Assembly (NCBI GenBank): GCA_003427395.1
Contig: BFEA01000045.1
Location: forward strand, 1,617,264-1,671,734
Direction: 5' to 3'
Source of the DNA: Chara braunii
Taxonomy: Eukaryota > Streptophyta > Charophyceae > Charales > Characeae
Length of the DNA: 54,471 bases
Shown here: one piece after another, positions 1 through 11,802 of the stretch
Layout of the letters: every line of letters begins with the position of its first letter
Numbering within the stretch: position 1 is the stretch's first letter
Position numbers and translations under genes: made by a program
The notes under the pieces: model-generated
What the model saw: the letters and a program-made list of their open reading frames with translations, nothing else
Databases searched by the model: none
Told to the model about the DNA's origin: nothing

Positions 1-100
1 TTTTTTTTTTTTTTTTCCCCCTACGGGGGGCCGGGGTCCCGGGTGCCGACCCCCGGAACCCCGGAACCCCGGCGGGGTCCCGGGGCCGGGGTTTGACAAC
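1..100. other. Poly-T and GC-rich window end
   Basis: A 16-base T run is followed by about 85 bases rich in CCCCGG and CCGGGG blocks, including repeated CCCCGGAA. It differs sharply from the A-rich array that follows. It is not a recognisable telomere repeat. It could be a GC-rich satellite edge or a contig-end artefact. Confidence 0.5.
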
Positions 101-3100
101 CCTGGCTAAAAAATTGTTAAGTTTTAAAAGAAGAAAAAAACGAAAAATATTTGTAATCTTCGGCGAAGTCTTTGGGAGGGCCAGTGGGTGGGAGACCCTT
201 TACTTCGAGGTTCCCGAAAAAGAAAAAGAAAAAAAAGAAAGTTTAATCTCCAGTGAAAGCTTGGGGAGGGTTGGTCGGTGGAAGACCCCGTAAAAATAGC
301 GAGGTTCCCGACGAAGAAAAAAAAGAAAAAAAAGTGTAAGCTTCGACAAAGCGTTGGGGAGAGTTGGCGGGTTGGAGGCGCACTAAAAATGGCCAAGTCC
401 CCGAAAAAGACAAAAAAGAAAAAAAAGTATAATATTCGGCGAAGGCTTCGAAAAGGTTGCTGGGTGGGAGGCAAAAAGAAAAAAAAGAAGTATAAGCTTC
501 GGTGAAACCTTGAGGAAAGTTGGTGGGTGGGAGACGCCCTAAGAACGGCTAAGTCCCCGAAGAAGAAAAATAAGAAAAAAACGTATAATATTCGGCGAAG
601 CTTTCGAGAGGGTTGCTGGGTGGGAAGCGTCTAAAAACAGACTATGTTTTCGAAGAAGAAAAAAAAGACAAAAAAAGTGTAATCTTCGGCGAAGGCTTGG
701 CTAGGTTTAGTGGGTGAGAGACCTTTAAGAAACAAATAAGTTCTCGAACAAGAAAAATAAGAAAATTAAGTGTAATCTTTGGCGAAACCTTGGGGAGGGT
801 TGATCGGTAGGAGACCTCCTGAAAACGGCTCAGTTTTTGAAGAAGGAAAAAAAGAAAAGGAAGTGTAATCTTCAGTGAAACCTTAGGGAAGGTTGGTGGG
901 TAGGGGGCTCCCATAAAAATGGCTAAGTTCCGAAAGAAGAAAAATAAGAAAAGGAAGAAAAAGAAGAAAAAAGAAAAAGAAGAAAAAAAAGTGTAGTCTT
1001 CGGTGAAGCCTTGGGGAGGGTTAGTGGGTGGGAGACGACCTAAGAACGGTTAAGTTCCCGAAGAAGAAAAATAAGAAAAAAAGTGTTATCTTTGGGGAAG
1101 CCTTGGAGAGGGTTGGTGGGTGGAAGACCCCCTAAAAAAGGTAAGTTCCTGAAAAAGGAAAAAAAAAAAAAAGTACAATCTTCGGCGAAGTCTTGGGGAG
1201 GGTTAGTGAGTGGGGGATCCCCTAAAAGTGGTTAAGTTTCTAAAGAAGAAAAAGAAGAAAAAGAAGTGTAATTTTCGGCGAAGCCTTGGGGAGGCTGGTT
1301 AGGTGGAAGATTCTCTAAAAACGACTTAGTTCTCGAATAAGAAAAATTACAAAAAGAAGTGTAATCTTCAGCGAAGCCTTGGGTAGGGTTAGTGGGTGGG
1401 AGACCCTTAAAAAACGGGTAAGTTTTTGAAGAAGAAAAATAAGAAAAACAAATGTAATCTTCGGTGACGCCTAAGGGACGGTTGGTGGGTGGGAGCCGAC
1501 TAGAAAGTGGTAAAGTTATCGAAGAAGAAAATTAGAAAAATAAGTGTAATATTCAGTGAAGCCTTGGGGAAGGTTAGAGGGTGGGAGACCTTTAAAAAAC
1601 GGCGAAGTTCCCGAATAAGAAAAATAAGACAAAGAAGTGTGATCTTCGGCGAAGCTTTGGGGAGGGTTGGTGGGTAGGAGGTTCCTAAAAACGACTAAGT
1701 TCCAGAAAAAGAAATAGAAGAAAAATAAGTGTGAGCTTCGACGAAGAGTTGGGGAGGGTTGGTGAGTGGAAGACCCTCTAAAAACGGCTTAGTTCCTGAA
1801 GAAGAAAAAAAACAAAAAGAAGTGTAATATTCGGCGAAGAGTTCGAGATGGTTGCTTGGTGAGAGGTGGCTAAAAACAGGCTAAGTTCCCGAAGAAAAAG
1901 AAAAGAAAAAAAAATGTAATCTTCAGCGAAGCTTTGGGTAGGATTAGTGGGTGAGAGACCCTTAAAAAACGACCAAGTTCCCGAAGAAGAGAAGAAAAGA
2001 AAAAGAAGTGTAATCTTCGCCGAGGTTGCTGGTGAGGAGACCTCTTGAAAACGACTGAGTCCCCGAAGAAGAAAAAGAAGAAAAGAAAGTGAATTGTTCG
2101 GCGAAGCCTTGGATAGGGTCGTTGTGTGGAAGACCTTCTAAAAATGACTAAGTTCTTGAAGAAGAAAAAAACAAAAAAAAAGTGTAATCTTCCGTGAAGC
2201 CTTGGGGAGGGTTGTTGGGTGGGAAACCCCTTGAAAACGACTAAGTTCTCGACGAAAAAAAAAGGAAAAATAAAAAAAAGAAGTGTAATCTTTGATGAAG
2301 CCTTGGGAAGGGTTACTAGGTGGGACCAGACTAGAAAATGGTTAAGTTCATTACGAAGAAAAAAAAAAAAAAAGTGTAATCTTCGGCGAAGCCTTGGAGA
2401 GGGTTGGAGGGTAGGAGAGCCTTTAAAAACGGCGAAGTTCCCGAAGAAGAAAAATAAGAAAAAAAAGTGTAATCTTCGTCGAAGCCTTGGGAGGGTTGGT
2501 GGGTGGGAGACCCCTAAAAATGACCAAGTTCCCGAAGAAGAAAAAAAAGAAATATAAGTGTAAACTTTGGTGAAGCCTTGGGGAGGGTTGGTGGGTGGGA
2601 GACTCCCTAAGAATGACTAACTTCCCAAAGAAGAAAATAAGAAAAATAAGTGTAATATTCTGTGAAGCCTTCGAAAGGGTTGTTGGGTGGAACGCGGCTA
2701 AAAACAAGCTAAGTTCCCGAAGAATAAAAAAAAGAAAAAGAAAAAAATAAAATAAAATAAGTGTAATGTTCGACGAAGCTTCGGGTAGGGTTAGTGGGTG
2801 GGAAACCCTTAGGAAACGACCAGGTTCCCGAAGAAGAAAAAGAAGAAAAATAAGTGTAATCTTCGACGAACCCTTGGGAGGGTTGATAGGTAGGAGTCCT
2901 CCTGAAAACGGTTGAGTTCCCGAAGAAGAAAAAAAAAAAAAGGAAGTGTAATGTTCGGCGAAACCTTGAATAGGGTTGCTTGGTGAAAGGAAAACCCTCT
3001 AAAAACGACTAAGTTCTCGAGGAAGAAAAAAAACAAAAAGAAGTGTAATATTTTGCGAAACCTTGGGGAGGGTTGCTGGGTGGGAGTCCTCCTAAAAACG

Positions 3101-3310
3101 ACTAAGTTCCCGAAGAAGAAAAATAAGAAAAAAAAGTGTAATCTTCAGTAAAGCCTTGGGGAGGGTTGGTGGGTGGGAGACCTCTAAAAACGGCTAAGCT
3201 CTCGGAGAAGAAAAATAAGTGTGACCATCGGCGAAGCCTTGGGGAGGGTTAGAGGGTGGGAAACCCTTTAAAAACGGCGAAGTTCCCAAATAAGAAAATA
3301 AAATAAAATA
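101..3310. repeat. A-rich tandem repeat, unit about 100 bp, roughly 30 copies
   Basis: Each unit has a purine tract (AAGAAGAAAAATAAGAAAA), then GTGTAATCTTCGGCGAAGCC, then TTGGGGAGGGTTGGTGGGTGGG, then a variant of AGACCCCTAAAAACGGCTAAG. Units differ by substitutions and by A-tract length. The TTCGGCGAA core can form a very small hairpin. Open frames on both strands here (Lys/Arg-rich on plus, Phe-rich on minus) only reflect the repeat and are not genes. Confidence 0.9.
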
Positions 3311-3379
3311 AAACATGTTATTCGTTAAAATAGGACATTATACTGTGTCCTCTTTCTAACGAATTCATTTTTGGCTGCA

Positions 3380-4190
3380 TTCTAAGCAACGTAGGCACGC
3401 CCATCCAGAACTTAACCACATGCAGAAGTGTGCTGAGATCCGTACTTGTGAAACTTTATAAATGATATCCCAAATGAGGAAGCGTGCTCAGACCCGTATA
3501 TGTTAGGCACGCCGCACGGGAACCTTGTGCGGAAGTGTGCTGGGATCCTTACTTGTCGAACTTCAAAAACGTGGTAGTGTTGGGAATCCTGTGCGGAAGT
3601 GTGCTGGGATCCGTACTTGTTAAACTTCATAAACGAATAACGATAGGCACGCCCATCAGGGAACTTTATGCGGAAGTGTGCTGGGATCCGTACTTGTTGA
3701 ACTTCAAAGTCGTGTTGGGAATCCTGTGCGGAAGTGTGCTCGGATCCGTACTTATTAAACTTCATAAACGAATAACGATAGGCGCGCCCATCAGGGAACC
3801 CTGTGCGGAAGTGTGATGGGATCCGTACTTGTTAAACTTCAAGTTCATAATTGTGATGAACAAGGTGTCATGATTGCATCATCGTTGGATAATTAGTTTA
3901 GAGGACGTAGAGTAGCAATAGGCACGCCGATCCGGGAAGCCTGTGCGATAGTGTGTCGGGATCCACCCTTGTCAAACTTCAAGTTTGTAAATGTGATGAG
4001 CAAGGTGTCATGATTGAATCCTTGTTGGATAATACATTTGTTTCGGTTATGCGTAAGTTGTACATGCATGACAATCATCTCGCCCGAGGCGGTTGTTTGG
4101 ATGTTGTTGAGATTCAGACTTCTTTATAATACTTAGTGTCCGTAAAATACGCACACCATCTCGCCGGATGTGCAAAAATGTGATGAGATC
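3380..4190. repeat. Irregular tandem repeat with GGATCC-containing units
   Basis: The motif GGAAGTGTGCTGGGATCC followed by GTACTTGTTAAACTTC recurs near 3423, 3478, 3531, 3594, 3671, 3729, 3806, 3949 and 4165. Spacing is 53-77 bp in the first part and 143-216 bp later, where an extra block (GTGATGAACAAGGTGTCATG) is inserted. Frames read across it are repeat artefacts. Confidence 0.85.
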
Positions 4191-4803
4191 CATACTTGTT
4201 TACAATTGTGATGAGCCAGGTGTCATGATTGCATCATTGTTCGACATGTATGCTTTGAACAATGAGACATTCGAAACTTCAAGTAATGTAACAGTCACAG
4301 TAGCAGTCGAAGTACAAACAATTATTTTTGACATACAATTTCTTTTTCCCGGTCACGAATGCAAAATTGTCGGTTATATGCAATTCAGGCGGTCACAAGT
4401 ACATGATTCTCTGTGCACACAAGAGACGTGATGTCAGTGGTTTTTGACTCCTTGCATAACGAACCTCACACTCACACACTCGCCGAGATTTGTCTTGCAT
4501 CCACACTCCAATTCGTCATGTCGCACCACACACACGAATATCGTTTCGATGTGAATTATATGCACAACTCTGGATGACCTGGATACAATTTGAAACGAGG
4601 AATGCAATGGGACGAATTTAATGGCACGACAGACAAGCGGGACCTGACAGAGATTCCAAAGTCAACATGCGATGCCAGACTGGCAGTCAGCATACCAAAG
4701 ACAACTGAAACTCGCAACAACAAAAGAAAGTAATGTCGTTGTGAAAGCGACAGTTAAAATATGAAATATTCTGAAACGAAAGTTTGCAAATCAATCGAAT
4801 CCA
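4191..4803. other. No supported gene
   Basis: Mixed-composition sequence between the GGATCC repeat and the C48-like frame. A short plus frame at 4168-4431 overlaps the repeat edge and has no recognisable motif. It could be the 3' flank of the minus-strand protease gene. Confidence 0.4.
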
Positions 4804-5364
4804 TCAAAGACAACGGCATTCCAAGATACATGATGCCAATTGTCGTCTAATATGTGGAACATTTTTACAAGAGAACCTGAAAGGTGGTCGATCGCCACAC
4901 TGCAACAGTGTCGCAAACATCAACATAAACACCCCCCAACTAACTCCATCCACTTGTCTTGGAATTCCCTCTATAACAACATTTGTTGCTACCGACTTCC
5001 AACTCCTACACGACCGCGCATGTAATGTTTGACATTCCAAATAGTGTACGATTAACTCGAGAACACTAAGGTAAAAACTAGAATCGGCTACAACGCGAGG
5101 AAAAAAATCGAAAATCTCAAGAACATTATCTCTCAAGTTCACGGAAAGGAGGATCCAGTGATCATTATCTTTGTGGACTGGAACAAATATAATATCGTAT
5201 TGAAGCAGATCCACGTTTTTGGCCCATCTTTCCACCCCGCCGTGTCCTTGAAGTTGCAGTTTACTGAAGAAGAAAGAACTAAAGTTGAAGACTCGAAGGC
5301 CAGACGGGATGTCACGTATCCCGTATGCGGTCGTCCCCAATAGCGCAATGTAAGTCTCACTCAC
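4804..5364 (-). CDS. ULP1/SENP-like (C48) cysteine protease domain, catalytic Cys replaced by Trp
   Basis: The 186-residue frame ends with the C48 order of motifs: DNDHWILLSVNL (His69), EIFDFF (Asp86), then RQVDGVSWGVFML (Gln137, residue 143). In active family members the residue equivalent to 143 is the nucleophilic Cys in a D-C-G-V-F type motif. Here it is Trp (TGG on the minus strand, 4936-4938). C48 enzymes remove SUMO or related modifiers, and such domains are often carried by plant and algal DNA transposons. The frame opens without an ATG (the first codon is GTG), so this is probably an exon or a fragment; upstream sequence runs straight into the minisatellite. I expect an inactive, transposon-derived or decayed copy. 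A single sequencing error at 4936 would restore Cys and remains possible. Confidence 0.7.
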   Translation of the reverse strand: MSETYIALLGTTAYGIRDIPSGLRVFNFSSFFFSKLQLQGHGGVERWAKNVDLLQYDIIFVPVHKDNDHWILLSVNLRDNVLEIFDFFPRVVADSSFYLSVLELIVHYLECQTLHARSCRSWKSVATNVVIEGIPRQVDGVSWGVFMLMFATLLQCGDRPPFRFSCKNVPHIRRQLASCILECRCL

Positions 5365-5389
5365 ACGGGTGGCTCAACTCTCACATGAT

Positions 5390-7720
5390 GGCATTCCGTT
5401 TCAAACTTGGTTGCATTCATGAGTCATGAGCATATGTTTCAACAAGTCTCACTCACATATATGGCTCAACTCTCACATGATCACATTCCGATTCATACTT
5501 GGTTGATCTTTCCTCTATGTGCACGTGTTTCAATAGTTCAAACATCACATTGTCAAGTTCATGTGTGTTTTAGTGTTCCGGTTCATACTTAATTCATCTC
5601 TCCTCCATGTGCATGTGCTTTTCACTAGTTCAATCTTGACATTGTCAAGTTCATGTGTGTTGTAGTGTTCCGATTCATCACTTGGTTGCTCTCTCCTCCA
5701 TGTGCATGTACCTTTCACTAGTTCAATCTTCACATTGTCAAGTTCATGTGTGTTGTAGTGTTCCGTTTCATACTTAGTTGATTTTTTCTCCATGTGCATG
5801 TGTTTTTCACTAGTTCAATCTTCACATTGTCAAGTTCATGTGCGTTGTAGTGTTCCGATTCATCACTTGGTTGCTCTCTCCTCCATGTGCATGTACCTTT
5901 CACTAGTTCAATCTTCACATTGTCAAGTTCATGTGTGTTGTAGTGTTCCGGTTCGTATTTAATTGATCTCTCCTCCATGTACATGTGCTTTTCACTAGTT
6001 CAATCTTCAAATTGTCAAGTTCATGTGTGTTGTAGTGTTCCGATTCATCACTTGGTTGCTCTCTCCTCCATGTGCATGTACCTTTCACTAGTTCAGTCTT
6101 CACATTGTCAAGTTCATGTGTGTTGTAGTGTTTCAGTTCATACTCAGTTGATCGTTTCTCCATGTGCATGTGTTTTTCACTAGTTCAATTTTCACATTGT
6201 CAAGTTCATGTGTGTTGTAGTGTTCCGGTTCGTATTTAGTTGATCTCTCCTCCATGTGCATGGGTTTTTCATTAGTTCAATCTTCACATTGTCAAGTTCA
6301 TGTGTGTTGTAGTGTTCCGATTCATCACTTGGTTACTCTCTCCTCCATGTGCATGTACCTTTCACTAGTTCGATCTTCACATTGTCAAGTTCATGTGTGT
6401 TGTAGTGTTTCGATTCATACTTAGTTGATCTCTCCTCCATGTGCATATGTCTTTCACTAGTTCAATCTTCACATTATCAAGTTCATGGGTGTTGAAGTGT
6501 TCTGACTCATACTTAGTTGATCTTTCGTCTATGTGCATGTGTTTCAATAGTTCAAACTTCACATTGTCAAGTTTATGTGTGTTGTAGTGTCCCGGTTCAT
6601 ACTTAGTTGATGTCTCCTCCATGTGCATGTATTTTTCACTAGTTCAATCTTCATATTGTCAAGTTCATGTGTGTTGTAGTGTCCTGGTTCATAGTTAGTT
6701 GATCTCTCCTTTATGTGCATGTACCTTTCACTAGTTCAATCTTCACATTGTTAAGTTCAGGTGTGTTGTAGTGTTCTGACTCATACTTAGTTGATCTCTC
6801 CTCCATGTGCATGTGTTTTTCACTAGTTCAATCTTCACATTGTCAAGTTCATGTGTGTTGTAGTGTTCCGGTTCATATTTAGTTTATATCTTTTCTATGT
6901 GCATGTGTTTTTCACTAGTTCAATCTTTACATTGTCAAGTTCATGTGCGTTGTAATGTTCCGGTTCATACTTAGTTGATCTCTCCTCCATGTGCATGTAC
7001 CTTTCACTAGTTCAATCTTCACATTGTCAAGTTAATGTGTGTTGTGGTGTTCCGGTTCATACTTAGTTGATCTCTCATCCATGTGCATGTGCTTTTCACT
7101 AGTTCAATCTTCAAAGTGTCAAGTTAATGTGTGTTTTAGTGTTCCGGTTCATACTTAGTTGATCTCTCCTCCATGTGCATGTATTTTTCATTAATTCAAT
7201 CTTCACATGACCAAGTTCATGTGTGTTGTAGTGTTCCGGTTCATCACTTGGTTGCTCTCTCCTCCATGTGCATGTGTTTTTCACTAGTTCAATCTTCAAA
7301 TTGTCAAACTCAAGTGTGTTGTAGTGTTCCGGTTCATCACTTGGTTGCTCTCTCCTCCATGTGCATGTGCCTTTTCACTAGTTCAATCTTCACATTGTCA
7401 AGTTCATGTGTATTGTAGTGTTCTGGTTCCTACTTAGTTCCTCTTATACTCATGTGAATGTGCTCCACTCGTTCTTTGTCAAGTTCAAGCATGTGTTGGT
7501 GTTCCAGTTCTTACTTAGTTGCTCTTCTACCCGTGTGAATGTGTTCCACTAGTTCAACCTTCACTTTGTCAAAGTTCAAGCATGTGTTGATGTTCCGGTT
7601 CATACTTAGTTGCTCTTCTACTCATGTGAATGTGTTTCACTAGTTCGACCTTCACTTTGTCAAAGTTCAAGCATGTGTTGATGTTCCAGTTCACACTTAG
7701 TTGCTCTTTCACTATGGAAT
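5390..7720. repeat. 92/93-bp minisatellite with 185-bp dimer organisation
   Basis: About 24 copies of a unit containing CTCCATGTGCATGT, TTCACTAGTTCAATCTTCAC and ATTGTCAAGTTCATGTGTG. Two subtypes exist: one with CATACTTAGTTGATCTC, the other with CATCACTTGGTTGCTCTC. They alternate from about 5.58 to 6.13 kb, giving a 185-bp higher-order period, then the order breaks down. The last units (about 7440-7720) are diverged and carry CAAGCATGTGTTG. The repeated minus-strand frames are by-products. Confidence 0.92.
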
Positions 7721-8050
7721 GGGTGACTGACATTTAACTGCTACTACTATGGGATGGGTGACCGGCGTCTGGCTGCTACTACGAGGTGATGATTTGATTA
7801 GGACTAGAAGTCTCTTTCTCTCTATCTCTCTCTCTCCCTCTCTCTCTCACTCTTTCTCTATCTCTTTCTTTTTTCTTTCTCTCTCCCTCTCTCTCTCTCT
7901 CTTCTTTTCCCCCTCAGTCTTTCCTTTCTCTCTCCCCTTCTTTCTCGCATCTACATCTTGCCCTCTCTCTCTCTTTCCACCCCACTCTTTCTCTCTCTCT
8001 CCCCTTCTCTCTCGCATCTTCATCTTGCCCTCTCTCTCCCTTCCCCTCAC
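7721..8050. repeat. Short GGGATGGGTGAC repeat, then CT-rich low-complexity tract
   Basis: A short unit with CTGCTACTACTATGGGATGGGTGAC is repeated twice at about 7715-7790. From about 7805 to 8050 the plus strand is almost entirely C and T, mainly (CT)n with internal repeats of CTCGCATCTTCATCTTGCCC. Overlapping frames are low complexity. Confidence 0.85.
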
Positions 8051-9884
8051 TTGGCATGTGACTAACTCTCTTTCCCTCACTTGTTACATTGCCAGGGAGT
8101 GAACGGTAAAAAAAATCAGACCTCACTTGGTGGAAAAAAAGGGCAAGGGAAGGGTAGCCGGTCCCTTGTGCCGCCACGAAGGCAAAGGAAATGACATTTG
8201 AAAAAGTGGAAAAAGGCGGAAGCGGGAAGAAAGTATAAGTTAAAGCAAGGTTAGTTTGACTCAACTATTTTCTCGACTGTATGACTACAAGAAGAGAATG
8301 GGCTGATTGAGCACAAAGAGAAGCCTAAGGGAAAAGAAAAGATAGGCAAGCGGGAAGGGCCATGTGTTGACCCCCAATGGGGGATTGTACCGGTTTTTGC
8401 TTGTGTGAGATTGTGCAGGTGAGTAAAGGCTTGGGATGCATTTAGCGGGATAGGGCCGGGAGAAACTGGACGGCGAAGGGAAGAGGAAGAGGGGCAAAGG
8501 GGCTAAGGGACCCCTAGCATAAAACCAATCCATGAAAGTGATCTTTGCATTTGTGTCCTGGAATGTGAATGAAAGAAGGAAGTGCAAACTTGCTAAGTGA
8601 GATGTGAAGTTGTCTGTGCATGCATGTAAAGACCCCGAAAAGACTAAGGAGTCTGCGTCAATAACGATGGGTGAGATGCTTTGGACTCGAGGGGTGCGTA
8701 GGGGCGAGGGTGAAGACGGTATCGCCGCACCCCGATGGCACCGTATAATTCCGATGCTTAGGGAAATGGTGCGCGGTCTAAGGATGACGCTTAGCCTACG
8801 CACAAGAGAAGAAAAACTCTCAAAGAACCCCTGGATTGCCTGTGTATTGGAAGGAGCAATTGCTTGAAAACACAACTAAGAATATAAAAAATCAGCGTTG
8901 CGGAACGACCAGCCAGACTACCACCCGGCGTGAGAGCTGAGCTATGTCCCTAATGTCAAAGCTCTCTCTCGCAATGACCCACCCCCATCCATCTCAAAGC
9001 ACTAGGTGGGGGTGACCCTGGGACGAACGGCCCGCGCCTTGAGCATGAGTGTGGGTGGGCCGAGCCAAATGAGACCCGCAGTGGGGTCGACCAAGGCTCG
9101 AAAGTCTACCGGGGTTCGCCCTACAAAAAATGGTGGAGGTGACGGGCATGGGGTTAAACTGACCCTTGCGATTCCCAAGGGGGCGCCTGACGCATTGACG
9201 TATACACAATCAAAGATAAGGAAATTGGACTTGTGCTTGCTCTTTCCCTTGTGAGAATCAGATTTGCGAGTGGCTGGGCGCATGGCATAGCTAGGCCTGG
9301 AGGTATAACATGCGTGCCATGCATCCAGTGCTGGTGTTCGCCAGTCCGGGGAAGCTTTGGGCAAGTCGCAGGTCGACCCTTCCTCTTTGTATGAAAGAAG
9401 GGCTCCGGTTACCTGTCAGACGGTTGGTGCTTCGGCTTCAGCTGGGTTCCAATAAAAATCCCACGGCGGAGTGATCCGACCGAATGAGTGCCCTTCTCTC
9501 TCCTTTTTTGAGCCCAGCGGGCTCATGCACTATACACATTGAAATGCTTGAAGGAACCAACATGAACACAACGAGTCATCAAGAAGGAATAATCCCTCCC
9601 TATGAAAGGACAGACAAATGAAGAGAAAGGAAATGAAGGGAGTTGCTAGACTCCAAGGAAAACTAGCTCACCCTCGAAGATTCTCACGAGAAGGAACCAA
9701 CCACTGTGTATGGAAGTAGGGGGAGTGACACTCATTGTCTTGAGAGAAAATTGTGAGCTATGGATAGGAAGCGCTGCTGGGTGCACCAAGGGAAAGGCAC
9801 TTGTACTATATGTCTCCCACTTGGGACTTGTGACTTGCATGATGGGATTTGAGCATCCTGCCTTTCGGAAGGAAAGGATGGGTC
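8051..9884. other. No supported gene
   Basis: Mixed sequence. The longest frame is on the minus strand at 8285-8875 (196 residues, rich in Ser, Pro, Leu and Phe) and shows no motif I recognise. A second minus frame at 9002-9364 and plus frames at 8604-8867 and 9710-9925 are equally uninformative. I treat all as unproven. Confidence 0.4.
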
Positions 9885-9898
9885 TGCACCGGCCGGTG
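9885..9898. repeat. Perfect 14-base palindrome
   Basis: GCACCGGCCGGTGC reads the same on both strands. It sits in a GC-rich stretch that continues to about 10460 and holds no supported gene. Confidence 0.6.
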
Positions 9899-10743
9899 CG
9901 GGTTGCAAAACGCCGCTCTCTTTAAAGTTCGCCGGGTTTCGTGTGTGGAGGTCAGGCCACCGAGCTGTCGAACGGGAGTCTGTCTGGCCCGTTGATTAGT
10001 AGCATTCTCGCCTGGGCAGTCCGAACTTGGCTCGATGATCTTGCCTGGACGGGGTGCGAAATATTTTCTTAGGCAGGGCTTAGCCTGTTGACTGGCGGGG
10101 GGAGTACTACTGCATGAGGGGCAAGGAAGGAACCTCGGAGACGATTAGTAGCTTCCCGTAGCACGGCTTGGGAAAGGCTGATTCTTGTCGGACCGATGGA
10201 AGTGAATGCCCGGACGAATGACTATTGCTCCTAACGGGGTGCGCGGGATGATTCCCGGTACCAACGAGGGTATGTAAGAGGCAAAACGGGATGGGGTATT
10301 TTGGGCGAATGGAGAGGGGTAACACCCTGTGTCGGAGCCTAGGTACCGCGCTCGCGACGGTTGAGTTGCGCTTGAGGTATGGGATAAAACTCTACCGATA
10401 GTACCAGCGGAGAGACCATATTGGGATAGGCCGGTGAGGAGATGACCGGCCCGTATGTGAGATTGTCTGATGTTTTTAATGTATTCCTCCTCTGTAATGA
10501 TTGAATGAGCTTGGACTGTTGGGCGGATATAATTCTAAGTCTATTCTCACCTCCCCATCTAAGTCCACACGAGTGAGAGATGATTGGAAGAAAGGAGGAT
10601 AGAGGTCAGTTGAAATGGAACCAAGAGAAAGAATGGTGGGTAGTGAATGCCCGACCGAGGATACTATGGGAAGAAGGTACTTAGGGATAGGGAGGTAAAT
10701 GAGGGAGACCTTGATGAGGGGTCTGAAATAATTCTCATCTAGG
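9899..10743. other. No supported gene upstream of the 294-aa frame
   Basis: GC-moderate sequence. A stop codon in the frame of the following gene lies at 10729-10731, so that frame opens only at 10732. Nothing promoter-like is recognisable. Confidence 0.4.
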
Positions 10744-11628
10744 ATGTGGGTTGACCTGACCGGAAGGACCGTTGGTACTCTCTTATGGAAACAGGGGTCG
10801 GGTGCAAGAAACAAGATGGTGCGGTGGTTGTCATCCCCGATCTATACCAGCGGTCGGGAAATGGCAGTAGATGTAAAGGATGGGGTATCGGTCGTCCTTC
10901 CGGAAGATGGGACGTGGACAGATTTTGAGCCGGTATATCTAACCGTAATGCTGGAAGAGGAGGACACGTTTCTTTGGATAGAAACGATATGGACTAATGT
11001 AAGCTTGACGAGGTTGTCGCTAAGTTTAATGGATTTGGAGTTCCGAGGGACAGTGGAAGCCCGGGGGTGGGTCTACTTGTTGCAAGATGGGGAGGACGCT
11101 ATGGTCATAGATTTGGTGTTAGGAAATACGTCGGACGAATTGATTACGAAGGCGGAAAGGGAGGTTGTATGGGTCGCATGTCAGCGGGTGGAAATGGAAA
11201 TGGAAAGGGTAGATGTGCGAGTGGAACTCGGGGATAGAGGAAGCGTGAGGCGACCCGTCAGGACCATGCGGTGTGAGCTGCCTCCCTTTCTGGTGGATGC
11301 GGTCTTTGGAACCCGGAGCAGGCTAGTACGGATATGCCAGTCCATGGCGACCATCGGGCTATACCAATGCGCCAGGCAGGACTTCTTTCGGTTGTCGGTA
11401 GAAATGAAACCGTTTGAAGGGAATTGGGTGGAGGAGCTGGCCGAGATGCTAAACTGCCTTAGCATAGACAATGTCTTCATCCCTAGCTTTGTGCATTGGG
11501 GGATAGTCTACAAGAATGTGGCAGTAGGGAAGACATTCCTTGAACGTGTGAGGGAATTGTTCTATAACGAAGAGGACGACTTCAGTGACGAAGACGAAGG
11601 GGATGAGATAGAGGATTGTGACTTCTAA
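10744..11628 (+). CDS. Hypothetical protein, 294 aa, acidic C-terminus
   Basis: This is the cleanest long frame in the window. It opens after an in-frame stop at 10729 and the first ATG is at 10744; the stop is TAA at 11626-11628. Composition is protein-like throughout: many Val, Glu, Arg and Trp and no low-complexity repeats except an acidic tail (residues about 276-294, EEDDFSDEDEGDEIEDCDF). Recognisable blocks include VVLPEDGTW, FLWIETIW and a Cys-containing middle (QSMATIGLYQCARQDFF). I see no signal peptide, membrane span or catalytic motif. Similar phrases, WIERIW and VVLSEDGW, occur in broken form just downstream, so it belongs to a local tandem family or larger repeated-domain protein. 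Function unknown. It may be one exon of a longer gene. Confidence 0.55.
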   Translation: MWVDLTGRTVGTLLWKQGSGARNKMVRWLSSPIYTSGREMAVDVKDGVSVVLPEDGTWTDFEPVYLTVMLEEEDTFLWIETIWTNVSLTRLSLSLMDLEFRGTVEARGWVYLLQDGEDAMVIDLVLGNTSDELITKAEREVVWVACQRVEMEMERVDVRVELGDRGSVRRPVRTMRCELPPFLVDAVFGTRSRLVRICQSMATIGLYQCARQDFFRLSVEMKPFEGNWVEELAEMLNCLSIDNVFIPSFVHWGIVYKNVAVGKTFLERVRELFYNEEDDFSDEDEGDEIEDCDF

Positions 11629-11802
11629 GGTGGGGGACTTATTTAGGGAGACTGAGTGGCCTGGCATTGTGCAGGACGGGGAAAGATGACTCGAGAAGAA
11701 TTGCTGATGGACTGCACTTTCAAGGGATGGGAATCAAGACGACTCAGAGGGGGAATACAAATGCGTATATGAGCAGAAAACGAATGAAGGGGGACCACGT
11801 AC

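Noticed and set aside
101-3310. CRISPR-like regular array
   Set aside because: Units are tandem and degenerate along their whole length with no unique spacers, in a eukaryotic context.
8285-8875. 196-aa minus-strand frame as a gene
   Set aside because: Length is suggestive, but there is no motif, no homologous copy here and composition is Ser/Pro/Leu-rich; left unproven.
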